A DNA stretch of 64,000 nucleotides, from assembly GCF_051297175.1 (NCBI RefSeq), contig NZ_JBINNY010000001.1, positions 1,984,001-2,048,000 of the forward strand. The letters run 5' to 3'. Position 1 is the stretch's first letter. Every line of letters begins with the position of its first letter. Under the pieces are notes generated by a model. That model worked only from the letters and a program-made list of their open reading frames with translations. It did not search any database and was not told the origin of the DNA. Positions 18,402 to 27,003 of the stretch are shown here, piece after piece. A program made the position numbers and the translations under genes. The stretch is from Dryocola sp051297175 (lineage in GTDB: Bacteria > Pseudomonadota > Gammaproteobacteria > Enterobacterales > Enterobacteriaceae).

Positions 18402-18776
18402 ATGGCTTTCACCACCCCGCGTATCCTGACCGCAGCCGCTTTCATCGCTGCAATCTTCGTTTCTCCCGCAGCCCTTGCACACGCGCATTTGAAAAACCAA
18501 TACCCGGCCGCTGATGCAGCAGTAACGGCAGCTCCGCAGGCGCTGACGCTCGACTTCTCAGAAGGCATCGAGCCGAATTTCAGCGGCGTTATCATTACCG
18601 GGCCGCAGGAAGCTGCGGTGAAAACGGGGGCGGTTAAACGCAACGAAAAAGATAACAAACAGCTTATCGTACCGGTAGAAGAGTCGCTTAAGCCCGGCGA
18701 GTATCTGGTTGACTGGCACGTCGTGTCCGTGGATGGGCACAAAACCAAAGGAACCTACCGCTTCTCGGTGAAATAA
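18402..18776 (+). CDS. yobA: YobA/CopC-like periplasmic copper-binding protein
   Basis: CopC-domain protein exported to the periplasm. The signal peptide ends at ALA, leaving His as the first mature residue (HAHLKNQYPA), the typical N-terminal copper ligand, and DWHVVSVDGHKTKG carries the conserved C-terminal His residues. It is followed 6 nt later by the membrane partner YebZ/CopD and then YebY, an operon linked to copper handling in E. coli. Confidence 0.93.
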   Translation: MAFTTPRILTAAAFIAAIFVSPAALAHAHLKNQYPAADAAVTAAPQALTLDFSEGIEPNFSGVIITGPQEAAVKTGAVKRNEKDNKQLIVPVEESLKPGEYLVDWHVVSVDGHKTKGTYRFSVK

Positions 18777-18782
18777 AGCCTG

Positions 18783-19658
18783 ATGCTATCGGCGCTTTAT
18801 ATTTCACTGCGGTTTGTGCATTTTGCCGCGCTGATGGTGCTGCTGGGCAGCACCATTTGCAGCGTCCTGCTTGCCCCCCAATCGTTTAAACCGATTCTGG
18901 TCCAGCGGCTGGCAACGCAGTGGCGTTCTGCCGTCTGGCTGTCGCTGCTGAGCGCCTTGCTGCTCCTGGCCGCGCAGGCGGGGCTAATGGGCAACGGCTG
19001 GGTCGATACCGTTAATCCACAGGTTTGGCTGGCGGTAATCGGCACGCGCTTTGGCTCCGTTTGGCTGTGGCAAATTTTCCTCGGCATCGCGACGCTCGCG
19101 GTGTTTCTGCTTAAGCCCCGTGCGTTACAGGGGGTGCTGCTCATTCTGGCCGCGGCGCAGTTAATTCTGCTGGCGGGGGTAGGGCATGCCGCAATGCGCG
19201 AAGGTGTGTCTGGCGGCTTCCAGCGGCTGAATCATGCCGTCCATCTGCTCAGCGCCGCGTGGTGGGCTGGCGGATTGTTGCCGCTGCTGATGTGCATGCG
19301 CATGGCGCGCAAACCCCACTGGCGGCAGGCGGCGATTACCGCGATGATGCGCTTTTCGCGCTATGGGCATCTGGCCGTTGCGGCGGTTATCGTCACCGGT
19401 TTGATAAACGGCGTGATGATCCTCGGCTGGTCGCTACCGCTGGCGAGCGGCTATGTGCAATTATTGCTGCTAAAGGTTGCCCTTGTGGCGGTAATGGTGA
19501 CAATAGCGCTGGTGAACCGCTATCTGCTGGTGCCGCGCTTTGCCAGCGCGCCGCAGGCAGCGCAGCATCGGTTTATCCAGCTGACCTGGCTGGAAGTCAT
19601 TTTGTCGGCGGCGGTCCTCCTCGCGGTGAGCACCTTTGCTACCTGGGAGCCGTTCTGA
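18783..19658 (+). CDS. yebZ: YebZ/CopD-like copper transport membrane protein
   Basis: Inner-membrane protein of the CopD family with about eight hydrophobic segments. It has conserved His residues in LRFVHFAALMVLLGS and in GVGHAA / LNHAVHLLSAAWWAGGLL. It lies between yobA and yebY with short gaps, which supports a common operon for copper uptake or export of copper to the periplasmic CopC. Confidence 0.92.
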   Translation: MLSALYISLRFVHFAALMVLLGSTICSVLLAPQSFKPILVQRLATQWRSAVWLSLLSALLLLAAQAGLMGNGWVDTVNPQVWLAVIGTRFGSVWLWQIFLGIATLAVFLLKPRALQGVLLILAAAQLILLAGVGHAAMREGVSGGFQRLNHAVHLLSAAWWAGGLLPLLMCMRMARKPHWRQAAITAMMRFSRYGHLAVAAVIVTGLINGVMILGWSLPLASGYVQLLLLKVALVAVMVTIALVNRYLLVPRFASAPQAAQHRFIQLTWLEVILSAAVLLAVSTFATWEPF

Positions 19659-19682
19659 CGGTATAGAGATGAAGAGAAACTC

Positions 19683-20024
19683 ATGAAAAAAAGCATTCTG
19701 ACGCTGTTACTGCTGGCCTGCAGCAGCGCGGCCCTTGCGGCACCACAAATCATTACCGTCAGCCGTTTTGAAGTGGGCAAAGACAAATGGGCGTTTAACC
19801 GTGAAGAGGTGATGCTGAGCTGCCGCGCGAACCACGCGCTGTTCGCCATCAACCCAAGCACCCTGATGCAGTACCCGCTAAACGAAGAGGCGGAACAGCA
19901 GGTGAAAAGCGGCAAAACCACCGGCCAGCCGATCTCGGTCATCCAGGTTGACGATCCAAACGCTCCAGGCAAAAAAATGAGCCTCGCGCCCTTTATCGAA
20001 CGCGCCGAGAAGCTGTGTAACTAA
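19683..20024 (+). CDS. yebY: YebY, DUF2511 secreted protein
   Basis: Small periplasmic protein with a clear signal peptide (KKSILTLLLLACSSAALA) and two Cys residues in the mature part. It is the last gene of the copper-linked yobA-yebZ-yebY operon. Its molecular role is not established. It is followed by a strong terminator. Confidence 0.93.
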   Translation: MKKSILTLLLLACSSAALAAPQIITVSRFEVGKDKWAFNREEVMLSCRANHALFAINPSTLMQYPLNEEAEQQVKSGKTTGQPISVIQVDDPNAPGKKMSLAPFIERAEKLCN

Positions 20025-20051
20025 ACTCCCGCCTGAGCCTCATCCTACCGC

Positions 20052-20095
20052 GAAAAAAACAGCAATACCCGTCAACCGGTTATTGCTGTTTTTAC
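20052..20095 (+). terminator. Terminator after yebY
   Basis: A hairpin with arms aacagcaata and tattgctgtt is preceded by A7 and followed by a T run. It can work in both directions. Confidence 0.9.
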
Positions 20096-20180
20096 TCTAA
20101 TAATCACCTGACGTACGGTTTTTTTCTGAACACTTTTGTGCCGGACTGGAAAACCTGCGCCGGTAATCTATTCTTAATAA

Positions 20181-20284
20181 GCAAGGCGTTTAAGCCTGCA
20201 TTAATGCCAACTTTTAGCGCACGGCTCTCTCCCAAGAGCCATTTCCCTGGACCGAATATAGGAATCGTATTCGGTCTTTTTTTG
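20181..20284 (+). ncRNA. sdsR: SdsR (RyeB) small RNA
   Basis: Hfq-dependent small RNA of stationary phase. The segment from gcaaggcg through the ggctctctcccaagagcc hairpin to the final gaccgaata...tattcggtc terminator and T7 is almost identical to the E. coli SdsR of 104 nt. It lies next to yebY as in E. coli. An extended -10 of sigma-S type (ctattcttaa) sits directly upstream. A P2-type prophage is integrated in the 3' arm of its terminator, and the prophage sequence leaves that arm and the T run unchanged. Confidence 0.93.
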
Positions 20285-20287
20285 TCT
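20268..20287. repeat. attL core (20-bp direct repeat)
   Basis: tattcggtctttttttgtct is the 3' arm of the sdsR terminator with its T tract, and the same 20 bases occur at the other prophage end. The integrase gene ends 89 nt away. Nearby TGTGGACG (20382-20389) resembles the reported P2 integrase arm site. Confidence 0.92.
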
Positions 20288-20375
20288 ATTGAAAAGTATC
20301 AATGACTTATAATGATTTCAGTTACTTATCGCGCATCCTGTTGCACCCCATTACACCCTAAATGATGCTCAGTAG

Positions 20376-21413
20376 TCACTTTGTGGACGCTCCGCCTATT
20401 TTACTTAGCGGGTTTAGTAATAATGCATCCTCAAGATGATCGGGAGCAAAATGGGCATAACGCATCGTAACTCGAATATCAGAATGCCCCAAAATTCTTT
20501 GCAGGACAATAATATTCCCGCCCCCCATCATAAAATGACTTGCGAAAGTATGCCTAAGTACATGACTCATTTGACCTTCGGGTAATTCAAGTTTTGCAAT
20601 TTTTATTACCCGGTAAAATTGACGATAGCATTGCTGAAAAGGTTTGCCGTCTCGCTCAATGAGTTCTTTGTAAAGCGCCTCCGAAATTGGAACCGTCCGG
20701 TTCTTTTTCCCTTTAGTGTTTACGAAAGTAATCTTATTAGGTGAGAGCTGCGATTTTTTCAAACTAGCGGCTTCGTTCCATCGTGCACCGGTAGAGAGAC
20801 AGATTTTTACGATGAGGGTTAACTCCGGATTTCCATGCCCACGACATGCCTCCATTAAGCGCTCAACTTCAGTGTCAGTTAGCCAGGACATTTCCTTTTC
20901 AGGCTCATCGAACTCGCGAATATTCTTCAAGGGGTTAGGGTAGGTGACTTCGCCAAGTCTGGTCAGTTCGTTAAACACTGCTCGGAGAAAAGCATGTTCG
21001 CAGTTAACGGTGCCGATAGAAACCTTCAGGGATTTTTCACTGGTCTTATAGCCGTTCTGTATCTGGCCGGTGAGACGCCTGTCGCGATAGTGCGCCCAGT
21101 CTTTCGCCGTGAGTTGGGAGGCAATAGGATCGCCAAGACCATTGCAAATGATATGCAGCTTCCCTAAGCGGCCTTTTTTATCGCCAAGTGAGCAGCCATG
21201 AAGCTTGTACCACAGCTCAATTAATTCGCTCAGATGGCGGCGGTCGTCCTTTTCAGCAAGCCACGGCTTACTCTTTGCCTGTTCGAGCTGATAGCTTTCG
21301 TAGGCAAGCGCTTCACCCTTTGTAGTGAATTTCTTCCTGACACGCTTACTGCCGCGCCCGTCAATGTATACGTCACAAAGCCATTGCCCATCGGCCTGCT
21401 TGCGTACTGTCAT
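20376..21413 (-). CDS. int: P2-type tyrosine integrase
   Basis: Site-specific recombinase for prophage integration and excision. The catalytic residues are visible: R211 (LSTGARWNE), H284 and R287 (HVLRHTF), H310 (LGHSD) and nucleophile Y319 (TMRYAHF). The N-terminal arm-binding domain is basic. It is transcribed towards attL. Its upstream neighbour is ogr, not the repressor gene, and its promoter overlaps a LexA-like box, so SOS induction may raise Int directly. Confidence 0.95.
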   Translation of the reverse strand: MTVRKQADGQWLCDVYIDGRGSKRVRKKFTTKGEALAYESYQLEQAKSKPWLAEKDDRRHLSELIELWYKLHGCSLGDKKGRLGKLHIICNGLGDPIASQLTAKDWAHYRDRRLTGQIQNGYKTSEKSLKVSIGTVNCEHAFLRAVFNELTRLGEVTYPNPLKNIREFDEPEKEMSWLTDTEVERLMEACRGHGNPELTLIVKICLSTGARWNEAASLKKSQLSPNKITFVNTKGKKNRTVPISEALYKELIERDGKPFQQCYRQFYRVIKIAKLELPEGQMSHVLRHTFASHFMMGGGNIIVLQRILGHSDIRVTMRYAHFAPDHLEDALLLNPLSKIGGASTK

Positions 21414-21442
21414 AAGTTAATCCTGAAAAATCAAATACATCA

Positions 21443-21471
21443 AAAATACTGTATATATAATCAGTGTTCAA
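21443..21471 (-). promoter_or_regulatory. int promoter with LexA-like operator
   Basis: On the minus strand TTGAAC and TATTTT are spaced 17 bp, and the spacer is filled by a LexA-like site. On the plus strand that site reads tactgtatatataatcagtg, three mismatches from the ideal 20-mer, with CTGT-N8-TCAG as its core. An agga ribosome site precedes the int ATG. This is inferred from sequence match only. Confidence 0.6.
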
Positions 21472-21577
21472 TGTTTGATTTTGCAAAATCACACATACAA
21501 AAAACGACTTATAAGCGTATTGTTAGGCTCGTTGAGTGTTGATGCGGCAAAAAGAGACCTGCTTTCGCAGGCCTATT

Positions 21578-21796
21578 TCACATCCAAAGTTGTTGTTGGT
21601 TGAAGCGGTTAGGGTGGGGCGGGGCAGGAACTATTTCGCCAGGCTTAACGATGAATCGTGCAAGTGATTCGTGTGTTACGAAAGTGCAGCCACAGTTTAT
21701 ATTCTGGCACTGGTGGTAACGCTCTTTAGTTTCTTTACTCAGATATCGACTGGATCGTGCGTGGGCTGCGTCCTGACATAACGGGCAGTGCATCAT
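21578..21796 (-). CDS. ogr: Ogr/Delta-type late gene activator
   Basis: Zinc-finger activator of P2 late promoters. It has the C-x2-C-x22-C-x4-C pattern (C4, C7, C30, C35) and the family sequence ETKERYHQCQN, and the length is 72 aa as in P2. A g-rich ribosome site precedes tandem ATG codons. It lies after gene D, as in P2, but is followed by int. Confidence 0.95.
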   Translation of the reverse strand: MMHCPLCQDAAHARSSRYLSKETKERYHQCQNINCGCTFVTHESLARFIVKPGEIVPAPPHPNRFNQQQLWM

Positions 21797-21878
21797 GGTT
21801 TATTTCCCCCTCTCGCTCATCTGAGGGGAATGATAAACCTCAAGCTGTCATTTGCAAGTTATGTTTGCAAAATCAACT

Positions 21879-23033
21879 TCATTCCGCTTCATAACTTACA
21901 TCGTTTAATCTCACCTCAAGCTCTAAGGCCGTCGTGAAGCCGCTATTGCTGAGCGAGTGCACCACCTTTGTGATTGTCCACGGCTGTTCGTCTATGACGC
22001 GCTTAAAGCCGGAAACGGCGACCGGCGTTTCCGGGTAGAGATCGGCGCGGCCCATTGCCAGGCTGATGGAGAACTCCGCCACGCCGCGTTGCAGCCTGTC
22101 CCATTTCGCCTGGGCGGCGCGCATGGCCTGCGCCCTGCTGGCGTAGATGGTGGTCAGCGCAAAAACGTTATCCTCTTCCCCGACCATATACTCGCCCTCG
22201 CGTGACTCCTTTTCCTTTGGCGCGGCTTTGGCCTTCACCGGCTTCGCCTTCGGATGCTGGAGCGCGCGCAGATGCTGCGGCTTCGCTTTGCGCCTGAGCT
22301 TTACCTTCTGCTTTTGCTCTTTCGGGTCTTTGGTGTGCAGCCACCTGGCGGTAACGCCGGTATAGGCTCCCCGGTCGGCAATCGCGAACTGGTGACGGTC
22401 GCCGTCGCGGCGCTCGAGGGTCACCTGCGGAATGGGCCTGCCGCTGGCCGTCACTCCGGCCCCGGCCTTCAGGAACAGCAGTTTCCCGGCATTGACCGAT
22501 ACCTCGGCCCCGTTCCGGTCGGCGAGGCGGGTCAAAAACTTCGCGTCCGACTCCTGCGACTGGTCAATATGCGGCACGGCAATGTCTGCAAACTGCGTCG
22601 CGACGCTTGCCGTCAGCCCGTTGCGGCTGGCGATGGTGTTGAGGATCGCCCCGAGCGTGGTGTCGTGATAGGACGCTTCCCGGCGGGAATTGAGCGTGCC
22701 GCGAAAATCCGCGCTGCGCGCCCGGATGGTCAGCGTATCGGGCGCGCCCCGGTGCTCGATTTCATCCACGGTAAATTGCCCTTTGCCGAGCAGCGCCGCT
22801 CCCTGCCAGCCGAGGAACAGCGAGAGCACCGCGCCGCGCAAAGGCAGCTCAATCAGGCCGTCGCTGTCGTCGAGTTCAATGTCGAGCTGGTCGGCCTCAA
22901 ATCCCCGGTTGTCCGTCATGGTGAGGCTTATCAGCCGGTCGCTGATGTTGCGGGTGATGTCCTGATTATTGAGCGTCAGCATAAACGCCGGGGCCATGCG
23001 CGCGCCCGCGTCCAGGGTTATTCCCGTCAGCAT
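21879..23033 (-). CDS. D: Gene D, tail protein (late control protein)
   Basis: P2 gpD-like tail tip/baseplate hub protein, 384 aa against 387 in P2. It shares its first base region with the end of U (TAATG overlap) and ends the tail operon. A Lys/Pro-rich stretch (QKVKLRRKAKPQHLR ... KAKPVKAKAAPKEKE, about 245-275) is a low-complexity insert. The assignment follows sequence and gene order. Confidence 0.93.
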   Translation of the reverse strand: MLTGITLDAGARMAPAFMLTLNNQDITRNISDRLISLTMTDNRGFEADQLDIELDDSDGLIELPLRGAVLSLFLGWQGAALLGKGQFTVDEIEHRGAPDTLTIRARSADFRGTLNSRREASYHDTTLGAILNTIASRNGLTASVATQFADIAVPHIDQSQESDAKFLTRLADRNGAEVSVNAGKLLFLKAGAGVTASGRPIPQVTLERRDGDRHQFAIADRGAYTGVTARWLHTKDPKEQKQKVKLRRKAKPQHLRALQHPKAKPVKAKAAPKEKESREGEYMVGEEDNVFALTTIYASRAQAMRAAQAKWDRLQRGVAEFSISLAMGRADLYPETPVAVSGFKRVIDEQPWTITKVVHSLSNSGFTTALELEVRLNDVSYEAE

Positions 23034-23506
23034 TACGGTAATCCTCCGATCGTGTTCTGCATTTTCCCGCCCAGATTACCGACCAGGCTTTCCGCCTGTT
23101 TCTGGATATCGCCAAACATGGCCGCGAGCGACTCGTCCACGCGGGTGAGGCTGACGGTAAAGTCGATTTTTCTCGCCGTGCCGTCGGCAAAAAATTCGCT
23201 GTAGGTCTCGCTCACGGAATTAATCACAAACATGCCGTAGATGGTGCCGCCGCCGTCGAGCAGCGGCCAGGCGCGCCCCTCGTCGGCCATGAGGTTCAGG
23301 GCGAGAAGCGACATTCGCCCGCCGGTGATTTCTGGCAGCAGGCTGCCGCTGAGAACGATTTTTTCCTCGTTAACGCCGAGGAACTGCATCGCCGGGCGCT
23401 GGCCGACGCGGCTGTTTGACGGCCAGCGGTAATCCACGTCCCGTTGCAGGCTCTGGTAGGGCAGCGTCTGCAACTGGAATACAAACATGCCGAGGACAAG
23501 CATCAT
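23033..23506 (-). CDS. U: Gene U, tail protein
   Basis: P2 gpU homologue (157 aa) needed for tail assembly. MMLVLGMFVFQLQTLPYQ and the LMADEGRAWPLLDG motif match P2 U (MMLALGMFVF..., LMAEEGRAWPLLDG). It lies between T and D in the same operon. Confidence 0.94.
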   Translation of the reverse strand: MMLVLGMFVFQLQTLPYQSLQRDVDYRWPSNSRVGQRPAMQFLGVNEEKIVLSGSLLPEITGGRMSLLALNLMADEGRAWPLLDGGGTIYGMFVINSVSETYSEFFADGTARKIDFTVSLTRVDESLAAMFGDIQKQAESLVGNLGGKMQNTIGGLP

Positions 23507-23517
23507 GGTCAGTCTCC

Positions 23518-25959
23518 TTAATCGTGCAGCATGCTGGCGCGCCGTTTCGCGCGCTTCTCGCGCTCGTATTTTTCCAGCCCGTCGCGCAGCTGGCGCTCAA
23601 GCTCGCCGCCGTTCTGCACGCCGCCGCCGATGGCGATGTGATACTCGTTGCGGCTCTGGTCGGTGTAGCTTTTGCCCGCGGCTGCCGTCACCGGCTGATA
23701 GCTGCCGTAGCCCCCGGCCAGCAGGCCGCCGGACGGTGAATAACCGCCACCCGCATATGCGTTGACCTTTTCAGCCTGTGCCCCGAGCTGGCCGGACTCC
23801 TGGTTAATAATGCCGAGTTTGTCCAGCACCCATTCGATGCCGTCACGCAGCGCGGTAAATGGCGTCATGGCAAGCCTGAAAGCACCGGCAAGCGCCTGAC
23901 CAAAGGCGACGCCGGAGTCTTTGCAGCTGTCGAGCGTGTTCTTGCTGGTTTTAACGGGGGCGATAAGCTCTTTGAACCATTGCCACACGACCTGCACTTT
24001 CTGCCCGATAGCCTCAAAGACCGGGCCGAGCGGGGCGAACATCTCCACGACCGGCGCAAAACCGGCTTTCAGCCCCTCGACCACACCGGCGAAGAACGCG
24101 CCCAGCGGCTCCCAGTACTGGCGGATAAGCAGAGCACCCGCGACGATGCCCGCACCCACCGCCACTATCGGCCAGGTGAGCGCGCCGAGCACGGTCAGGA
24201 TGGCCCCGCCCGCCACGGTGAACGCCGTCCACAGCAGACCGGCGGCGGCAATGATGGCATTCACACCGGCAATCACCGGCCAGGCGACAAGGCCAATCGC
24301 ACCCACCATGCCAATCACGGCCAGCGCCACGCCGCCGACCTTGAGCAGCGTCTGCGCCAGCCCTTTGTTCTTCACGATCCAGTGGTCAAGTTTGAGCACG
24401 TATTTTGTGGTGGTCTGCGTCAGCCTACGGAGCGAGGATTCCTGCTGGTCAAACAGGTCGGTGCCGACCGCCTAATACGCCGACTGAAACTCCTTAAAGT
24501 CGCAGCCGAGGTTGTTCTGCATGACCTCGACCAGCTCCGCCGTTTTACCGTCCGAGGCCTTAAACATGGCCGTCAGCTTGTCGAGCTTGCCGCTGGCCGC
24601 GTCGGTCATCAGCACCGCCGCCGCCGAGCTGGCCTCCTCGCCGAAGATGGCCTTCATGTACTCCGCGCGCTGCGCCGTGCCGAGCCTGTTCTTCTCAAAG
24701 CTCGCCTGCATTTCCTTCAGGATGGTAAACAGCGGGCGCATGTTGCCCTTGTCGTCTGCGGTTTTCACCTTCAGCTCGCTGATGGCGTCATTCGCTTTCC
24801 CGACCGGAGCCTGCAGGCGGCTGATGACCGCGCGGCTGCCGGTTCCGGCCATCGAGCCGGTGATTTTGGCGTCGTGCAGCGCGCCCGCCATCGCGGCGGT
24901 TTCCTCAATCCCGATCCCGGCGTTTTTTGCCACCGGCGCGACGTAGGTGAGCGCGTCGCTCAGCCCGTTAAAGTCGGCGGCGGTTTTGTTCATCGTGGTC
25001 GAGAGCACGTCGCCGATGTGCGCGACCTTATCGTTTGAGAGCTGGAAGGCCGAGCGCATCCCCATCAGCAGCGCGGCGTTTTCCTCCATCGTGCGCCGGT
25101 TGGCGAGCGCCATATTCAGCGTGACCGGCGTCGCGGCCTGGATAGCGTCGGCGTCGCCTCCGGCTTTGGCGATAATAATCTGCGCCCCGGCGGCGTCATC
25201 GGCCGAGGCAGCGGTATTGTCCCCGAGCTGGCGGGCCTGACGGCGCAAGGCTTCCATTTCGGGCGAGGTTTTCTCCACGCCCAGCACCGCCTGCAGCTCG
25301 GAGTTTTTCTGCGCAAAGTCATAGCCGGGCCTGAGGATACCGACGCCCGCCGCGACGCCTGCGGTCGCCATGCCGATACCGGCCGCACCGACGGCACCCG
25401 CCGTTCCGGCAAGCTGTTTACCCGCCTGATAACGGTTTTTTACCGCGTTGAGCTTCGCCTGCTTCGCGCTGACCTGCTCGAGCGCCAGCTTCTGCCGGTT
25501 GAGCTGGCCGGTCGTTTCGCTGATGCGGCCCTTCAGGCTTTGCTCGTCGCGGGTGAGGTTGCGGGTATTTATCCCGGCCTGGCCGAGTTCCGCCTGCTGG
25601 CGCTTAACCGACCGGGTAAGGCTGTCATATTTCGTCTGCAGGCCGTCGGCCGCAGCCCTTGCCGCCGCCAGCGCTTTTGCCTGCTCGCGCGTCGGGCGCT
25701 CGGCGTTTTTAAACTGCGTGGCAAGCGCTTCGGCTTCGGCCCGGGCCTTCGTCAGCGACTGGCCGGTGACGGCGAGCTGCGCGCTGGTTTTGCGAAAGCC
25801 CTCGATGCGCGACGCCTGGCCGTTCAGCTCGCGCAGGGTTTTCTGCGTGCGGCTGATGTCACCCGAAAGCGATTTGCTCGCCGTCTGGATGTGTTTAAAC
25901 GGGCGCGTCGCCTGGTCCACGGCCCTGAGCAGCACTTCGATTTTGACGTTATTACTCAT
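23518..25959 (-). pseudogene. T: Gene T, tape-measure protein, interrupted by an amber codon
   Basis: The reading frame encodes a full P2-type tape-measure protein (813 codons, P2 T is 815 aa) but has TAG at 24472-24474, codon 496. The frame before it ends FKEFQSAY, and the same frame continues AVGTDLFDQQESSLRSL directly after. The P2 family has Glu (GAG) here, so one G-to-T change would explain the stop. The N-terminal half is coiled coil, and hydrophobic segments lie after the stop (about 520-600). A GTG start at 24399 could express the C-terminal 293 aa alone. Confidence 0.93.
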
Positions 25960-26409
25960 GGGAGTTCCCGCTACGCTGTAGCGCCTTGTCGCGCCAGGTG
26001 ATGAGTTCGGTCAGGCTCATGGGGTAAAGCTCCGACGGCGGCCAGTGAAAAATCACCGCGATATCCGCCATCAGGTCATCGACCGTTAGCCCCGCCGGGA
26101 AGGTTAATCCCCCGCATTCGGTGCCAAAAAACCGATCACCTTCGCGGCGATGCTCATCATGTCGGGCAGCTCCATGCGCACGATTTCCGCCTCGGTCAGC
26201 GCCGGATACGTCATGCGCGGCAGCACCTTAATCAGGGCGTTCACGTCCGAGCTTGCCACGTCGGCCAGGCTCACGCCGCGCAGGGTGCCCGCGTTCGGCT
26301 TTGTCAGGGTGAGCGTTTTAATCACCTCGTCGCCGCGCTTTACCGGCGTTTCCAGGGTGATGAGGTTCGGGTTTTCTGCGGTTTTCTTCTCGACTGTGAT
26401 TTTGCTCAT
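25952..26409 (-). CDS. E+E': E+E', tail assembly chaperone made by -1 frameshift
   Basis: P2 makes an extended E protein by -1 frameshifting at T6G. Here TTTTTTG occurs at 26131-26125 in frame T TTT TTG. Shifting back one base opens a frame that ends ELITWRDKALQRSGNSHE, matching P2 E', 8 nt inside the T start. The fusion would be about 152 aa and is thought to coat the tape-measure protein before tube assembly. Confidence 0.85.
26104..26409 (-). CDS. E: Gene E, tail protein
   Basis: P2 gpE homologue, 101 aa, the zero-frame product (MSKITVEKK ... FLAPNAGD). It overlaps the frameshift product E+E'. It lies between the tube gene FII and the tape-measure gene, as in P2. Confidence 0.93.
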   Translation of the reverse strand: MSKITVEKKTAENPNLITLETPVKRGDEVIKTLTLTKPNAGTLRGVSLADVASSDVNALIKVLPRMTYPALTEAEIVRMELPDMMSIAAKVIGFLAPNAGD

Positions 26410-26469
26410 TGGTTTTACTCCGGGTTTTAAAAGGGGATAACCGGCCAGCTCTCCTGACCGGCCAGAAAA

Positions 26470-26991
26470 TTACGCCAGGCCGATATTGCGGCGGCGCTGC
26501 TCAAGGCGGTCGACGCCGTTCACCTTCTCAATCATGTTGATGGTGTCGATTTCAATCAGCTCTTTGCCGTTCATCGTCAGCTTGTAGTAGGTGCACACCG
26601 TGGTGATTTTGGTCTCGGTGTCCTCGCCCTGTTTGCTGTCGCCGCCGTCAAACTCCTTATGGCGGCCGCGCACCACCACCTCGACGGCGGTTTCCTCTTC
26701 GGTGTCGTCGCGCTGGTAGGAGCCTGCAAAACGCAGCGGCACGCTGGAGGCACCCGGCAGCGCGTACTGCGCCCAGAGTTCCTCATCGGGGAAGCCGCCG
26801 AGCGTCCATTCCAGGGTGAGCGCGTCGTCCTCGAGGCCAAAGTCCACGTGGGCGGCACCGTTCATCCCGGCACCGCGCCAGGCCTCCAGCTTGCGGGTGA
26901 GTTTGGGCAGCGTCACCGAGGACGCCACGCCCATATAGCTGAGGCCGTCGTTAAACAGGTTCAGCGATTTAAGCTTGCGGGGCATTGCCAT
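26470..26991 (-). CDS. FII: Gene FII, major tail tube protein
   Basis: Forms the inner tube of the contractile tail. MAMPRKLKSLNLFNDGLSY and TINMIEKVNGVDRLEQRRRNIG are nearly the P2 FII sequence. Length 173 aa (P2 172). It is expressed with FI. Confidence 0.96.
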   Translation of the reverse strand: MAMPRKLKSLNLFNDGLSYMGVASSVTLPKLTRKLEAWRGAGMNGAAHVDFGLEDDALTLEWTLGGFPDEELWAQYALPGASSVPLRFAGSYQRDDTEEETAVEVVVRGRHKEFDGGDSKQGEDTETKITTVCTYYKLTMNGKELIEIDTINMIEKVNGVDRLEQRRRNIGLA

Positions 26992-27003
26992 TATTCAGGC
27001 TCC

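Noticed and set aside
20181..20290. tRNA gene as attachment site
   Set aside because: The sequence next to attL is SdsR, not a tRNA. No tRNA cloverleaf is seen anywhere in the window.
23518..24399. C-terminal half of T as an independent gene
   Set aside because: It is the same reading frame as T after a single amber codon. The possible GTG start has no visible ribosome site, so it is treated as part of the interrupted T gene.
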